From NCBI GenBank assembly GCA_030634615.1, contig DAOWAL010000040.1:1-9282 (forward strand): DNA of 9,282 nt, read 5' to 3'. Origin of the DNA: Candidatus Aenigmatarchaeota archaeon. Lineage in GTDB: Archaea; Aenigmatarchaeota; Aenigmatarchaeia; QMZP01; QMZT01. The position numbers and the translations under genes were made by a program. Shown one piece after another: positions 6,203-9,282 of the stretch. Position 1 is the first letter of the stretch, and the number at the start of each line of letters is the position of its first letter. The notes beneath the pieces are model-generated. The model did not search any database and was not told the origin of the DNA. It worked only from the letters and a program-made list of their open reading frames with translations.

Positions 6203-8566
6203 ATGGGAAAGGGTAAAATATTATTTTTTACATTGATAATCATTTTTTTTATCCCAACTAAAGGTGTCACGGCTGACATCATAACGCCTTCATCCGACGA
6301 TGTTTACATAAACAACGATACCGTCATAAACGTTTCGGCGAGCCCATATAACATAAACGATTCCAACGGGAACGGGGTTGTTATAATCAACTCATCGGAT
6401 ATAATCTTAGACTGCAACGGCTCGGTATTCAACGGATCGCTCATTTCAGGCGGAAAGGGAATAAACGTTAGCGGATTTACGAACGTTACCGTGAAAAACT
6501 GCCTGATGATGACTTATGAATCTGATATTTTCCTGAATGATTCATCATCTGTTTTTTCATTGAACAATACATATTCCAACACAAGTTTCGGTGACTTGTT
6601 TTCCAACGTTACGAGGCAGTGGTACGTGACGGTCAACGTGACAAATTTCACTTATTCCCCGCTGGAAAACGCAACAGTCTCGTTGAACGATTCATCAAAT
6701 AATCTTTTATGGACAGAGAACACGACTTCAAGCGGGTTGACATCTTCACATATTGTTAGTCAATATTTTTTGAATTCATCAGGCTATCTAAATTACACTC
6801 CGCATGATATCATTGTTTCGAAAAACGGCTTCATCGAAAAAATCAGGTCAGAGGCGATTGATGAAAGTATGTCAATTTTCTTCCGTCTAGGCGCGAACAA
6901 AACAATCTCGTCGTGCCAGACCATGGACGAGGAAGGAGCGACGTATTTCCTTAATGTTAACATAACCGATTCTAGCCCGGGTGATCCTTGTATGGTTATA
7001 GAAGCAAGCAACGTGACACTTGATTGCATGAACAACAACATTACCGGCTCCAGCGACTGGGGCATGTATGTGAACAACGCCGACAACGTAACCATACAGT
7101 ATTGTAATATTTACAACTTCACCGCAACAGGCATTTTGTTTGAGAATTCCAGCTTTGGCCTGATTGAATACAACGACGTCTCGAACAGCACTTTTGGACA
7201 CGGAATACAGATGGGGACGGGTAGCCACAACAACAGCATATGTTTCAACAACGCAAGCCACAACGAACTGACGGCTTACATAGCAATAGAAAATACATCG
7301 TATTACAATGTGTTTCATGACAACTTCGCCTCTTATTGTAATGACATGGGTTTTGAGGCAGAGCACGGGGCACATCATAATTATTTCCACAATAACACAA
7401 TACTCGACACCGAGATCGGAGTGAAACTGAGTCCGGGAAGTCACAACAACACCATACGAGACAATTTCATAAACAACACCGGAGGCGTAAACATAGACAA
7501 CTCGAGCGACAACCTGATCGAAAATAACGTGATATCGTATAGCAATTCAACCGGAGTAACATTCCAGGACAACTCCTCGCGCAACAGGATACACAATAAC
7601 GATATAAGCGTCTTTACAACATTCGGAATCTCGCTCTGCGGAGAAGGAATTACCGGCAATAACATAACAGACAACACGATTGAAAACGGTGATCCTGGTA
7701 TCTTCCTGTGCAACGACACGGGAACCACGATTTCCGGAAACAGTTTCAGCGTCACCTACATGGAGATCCAGATGAACGGGTTTTCTGTCAACACGACAGT
7801 TTTCAACAACATATTCAAGGGCGAAAGTATGTTGATCATGGGAACACTGACATGGGACAACGGTCTGACAGGGAACAGATGGACAACATACGACCAGCCT
7901 TCCGAGGGCTGCGAGGATGCGAACAGCAACGGCATATGCGATTCCTCTTATGCCATTAATGAGAACAATACTGATTATCTTCCAATCGCGCTTGTTGTGG
8001 GAACAGTAACAGAAAACAGTCCTGGAGGAACGAGCTCTGGAAGCCCTGGGGTGTTACCTGCAACTGACCACGATACTGAAGGATGCAACTCTGACACGGA
8101 TTGCAATGAAACCGAGGGCTGCCTTGACAATAATTGTACACAGGTAGAATGTGCCTGCGGGTATGTAGAAAACCACAGCTGCGTGGAGTACGAATGCTGC
8201 GGGTACGAAGAATGTGAGGAAGGAATGATATGCGATAACCATACATGTGTTTCAAATCCAGAAAATGAATCTGTGTCGAGGGAAGAAGCAGAGGATTACA
8301 TAGAACAAGTCGAAGAAGCAATAAACAATATGTCCGAAACAGAATACTACCTCGCAGAGGCAAGGATTCTGTTGGAGAAAGCCAAAAAAGAGCTCGAAGA
8401 AGGTAACTATGCAGAAGCCAAACAGATTGCTGATATGGTTTTTGATTCTGTGAAAACAAGGACTGAAAATTTCAATATCATACTACCACTGACCATGATA
8501 ATCATAACAACAATTATAATTCTGACGGTTATTTTCTTTTTCATTAAAAGGAGAAATAAAAAATGA
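6203..8566 (+). CDS. Membrane-anchored beta-helix surface protein with Cys-rich module
   Basis: The 787 residues show a signal peptide (1-24), a short beta-helix segment (~30-120), an Ig-like or carboxypeptidase-regulatory-like domain (~137-225), and a long right-handed parallel beta-helix (~233-555) with repeats such as DNLIENNVIS and HNNTIRDNFI. A NosD-type closing unit (GNRWTTY, then CEDANSNGICDSSY and DYLPIA) ends near 597. Then follow a Gly/Ser linker (~605-620), a module with 12 cysteines (628-682), a charged helical region (~692-750), a membrane helix (~758-781) and a basic tail, KRRNKK. About 45 N-x-S/T sequons suggest heavy N-glycosylation. It is likely an extracellular adhesin or carbohydrate-interacting protein; enzymatic activity is not evident. 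Its stop overlaps the alkD start by ATGA, and it appears richer in G+C and AAC codons than its small upstream neighbours. Confidence 0.93.
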   Translation: MGKGKILFFTLIIIFFIPTKGVTADIITPSSDDVYINNDTVINVSASPYNINDSNGNGVVIINSSDIILDCNGSVFNGSLISGGKGINVSGFTNVTVKNCLMMTYESDIFLNDSSSVFSLNNTYSNTSFGDLFSNVTRQWYVTVNVTNFTYSPLENATVSLNDSSNNLLWTENTTSSGLTSSHIVSQYFLNSSGYLNYTPHDIIVSKNGFIEKIRSEAIDESMSIFFRLGANKTISSCQTMDEEGATYFLNVNITDSSPGDPCMVIEASNVTLDCMNNNITGSSDWGMYVNNADNVTIQYCNIYNFTATGILFENSSFGLIEYNDVSNSTFGHGIQMGTGSHNNSICFNNASHNELTAYIAIENTSYYNVFHDNFASYCNDMGFEAEHGAHHNYFHNNTILDTEIGVKLSPGSHNNTIRDNFINNTGGVNIDNSSDNLIENNVISYSNSTGVTFQDNSSRNRIHNNDISVFTTFGISLCGEGITGNNITDNTIENGDPGIFLCNDTGTTISGNSFSVTYMEIQMNGFSVNTTVFNNIFKGESMLIMGTLTWDNGLTGNRWTTYDQPSEGCEDANSNGICDSSYAINENNTDYLPIALVVGTVTENSPGGTSSGSPGVLPATDHDTEGCNSDTDCNETEGCLDNNCTQVECACGYVENHSCVEYECCGYEECEEGMICDNHTCVSNPENESVSREEAEDYIEQVEEAINNMSETEYYLAEARILLEKAKKELEEGNYAEAKQIADMVFDSVKTRTENFNIILPLTMIIITTIIILTVIFFFIKRRNKK

Positions 8567-9249
8567 AATACGAAGAAGTGATCAAACTTTTGAAGTCCAT
8601 GGAAAACGCGAAGAACAGGGAAGGCATGCAAAGGTTCGGAATCCGCGGGGGAAAGATGCTCGGCATTTCTGTAGTAAATATCAGAAAAATGGGAAAAGAT
8701 ATCAAAAAGAATCATCCACTCGCTCTCAAACTCTGGGATTCGGGAATACACGAAGCCATGCTGCTTGCATGCTTTGTTGCAGAAGCTGATAAGGTAACGG
8801 AAGCACTTATGGAGAAATGGGCAAAGGATTTTGAATCATGGGACATTGTTGATCAGTGCTGTTCTAACCTTTTTGACAAGACACCTTTTGTTGAGACGAA
8901 GATAGACGAGTGGACCAAACGAGAAGAGGAATTCATCAAGAGGGCAGGATTTGTCCTTATGTGCACTAAGGCTGTCCATGATAAAAAAGCTGAAGATTCT
9001 GAATTCGAAAGATATTTTACAATAATCAAACGCGAAGCTTGCGACGAGAGGAACTTTGTCAGAAAAGCCGTCAACTGGGCCCTGAGGCAGATTGGAAAAC
9101 GAAATCTCGTTCTCAACAAGAAATCAATCAAGGTAGCTAAAGAAATGGAGAAGATGGATTCCAAGGCAGCCAGATGGATTGCCAAAGATGCTTTGCGTGA
9201 ATTAACAAATGAGAAAACACAAATGAGATTAAAAAGCAGAAAACTTTAA
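8563..9249 (+). CDS. AlkD-like DNA alkylation repair protein
   Basis: This 228-residue all-helical protein matches the AlkD/AlkC family of HEAT-like repeat DNA glycosylases, which excise positively charged alkylated bases such as N3- and N7-alkylpurines. The start MKYEEVIKLLKSM through MQRFGI is typical. Residues that line the AlkD active cleft appear conserved: W93 and D97 in SWDIVD match the Trp and Asp four residues apart, R127 lies in FIKRAGF, and W172 lies in VRKAVNWALRQIGK. The length is normal for the family and no frameshift is seen, so it should be active. AAAAGGAG (8546-8553) gives a good ribosome site nine bases before ATG, and the start overlaps the beta-helix stop. Its 5' end recurs at 5716 and 6117. 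Confidence 0.93.
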   Translation: MKYEEVIKLLKSMENAKNREGMQRFGIRGGKMLGISVVNIRKMGKDIKKNHPLALKLWDSGIHEAMLLACFVAEADKVTEALMEKWAKDFESWDIVDQCCSNLFDKTPFVETKIDEWTKREEEFIKRAGFVLMCTKAVHDKKAEDSEFERYFTIIKREACDERNFVRKAVNWALRQIGKRNLVLNKKSIKVAKEMEKMDSKAARWIAKDALRELTNEKTQMRLKSRKL

Positions 9250-9250
9250 A

Positions 9251-9277
9251 TATGGTTTAAAACCATAATATTATGGT
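9251..9277. repeat. Two overlapping AT-rich palindromes after alkD
   Basis: TATGGTTT and AAACCATA form a near-perfect inverted repeat with one central base (9251-9267). It overlaps the perfect 16-base palindrome ACCATAATATTATGGT (9262-9277), so the ATGGT/ACCAT element occurs three times. The position two bases after the alkD stop fits a terminator hairpin or an operator for a gene beyond the right edge; TTTAAATAT (9245-9253) could be a TATA box for that gene. Confidence 0.5.
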
Positions 9278-9282
9278 ATAAT

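Noticed and set aside
6887..7444. 185-residue open frame on the minus strand inside the beta-helix gene
   Set aside because: It lies wholly within a well-supported plus-strand gene, has no recognisable domain or start signal, and arises from the repetitive Asn codons of the opposite strand.
7030..7760. Asn-rich repeats in the beta-helix gene as a DNA-level tandem repeat
   Set aside because: The repeat is at the protein level (beta-helix coils) with variable spacing and no exact DNA unit.
1..9282. CRISPR array, tRNA, rRNA or transposase
   Set aside because: No regularly spaced direct repeats, cloverleaf-like sequence, rRNA-like sequence or transposase motif was seen; the alkD 5'-end copies are only three and widely spaced.

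Overview
The window looks archaeal, most likely from an uncultivated DPANN-type or related lineage; this is inferred from content, not from a marker gene. Points in favour are two long secreted or anchored surface proteins with Cys-rich modules of a kind I associate with such genomes, about 45 N-glycosylation sequons in one of them, several starts with no Shine-Dalgarno site but a TATA-like box about 26 bases upstream, heavy AGA and ATA codon use, and tight ATGA gene overlaps. Every stretch longer than 300 bases is occupied by a gene. I see no rRNA, tRNA, CRISPR array or transposase.

Minus strand (1-4138): a small cupin gene (4138-3827) is followed after 22 bases by a very long secreted protein gene (3804 to beyond the left edge, at least 1268 codons without a stop). 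The long protein has a signal peptide, a domain that looks like a TIM-barrel glycosidase, a beta-rich region, a Cys-rich module, an Asp-box (BNR-type) beta-propeller and a Cys-containing C-terminal region that is cut by the window.

Plus strand (4173-5726): a compact cluster of five small genes, mostly overlapping: a two-helix membrane protein, a DUF3795 Cys-rich protein, a 2TM-domain protein, a second DUF3795 protein and a DUF1801 protein. The cluster and the cupin gene diverge from a 34-base intergenic region that appears to hold both promoters.

Plus strand (5716-9249): an intact AlkD-like DNA alkylation repair gene lies at 8563-9249, and its 5' end appears twice more, at 5716 and 6117. These three copies bracket two genes for exported proteins: a 90-codon protein with one N-terminal membrane segment and several cysteines, and a 787-residue beta-helix surface protein with a C-terminal membrane anchor. 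The copy at 5716 overlaps the DUF1801 stop codon and seems to keep both the beginning and the end of an alkD gene. My reading is that alkD once followed DUF1801 directly, and that the exported-protein genes arrived by events that duplicated or replaced the start of alkD. Perfect or near-perfect AT-rich palindromes lie beside the second copy (6153-6176) and just after the intact gene (9251-9277).

The window thus combines cell-surface proteins with small cysteine-rich and repair or stress proteins. The alkD 5'-end triplication and the composite surface proteins are its most unusual parts.
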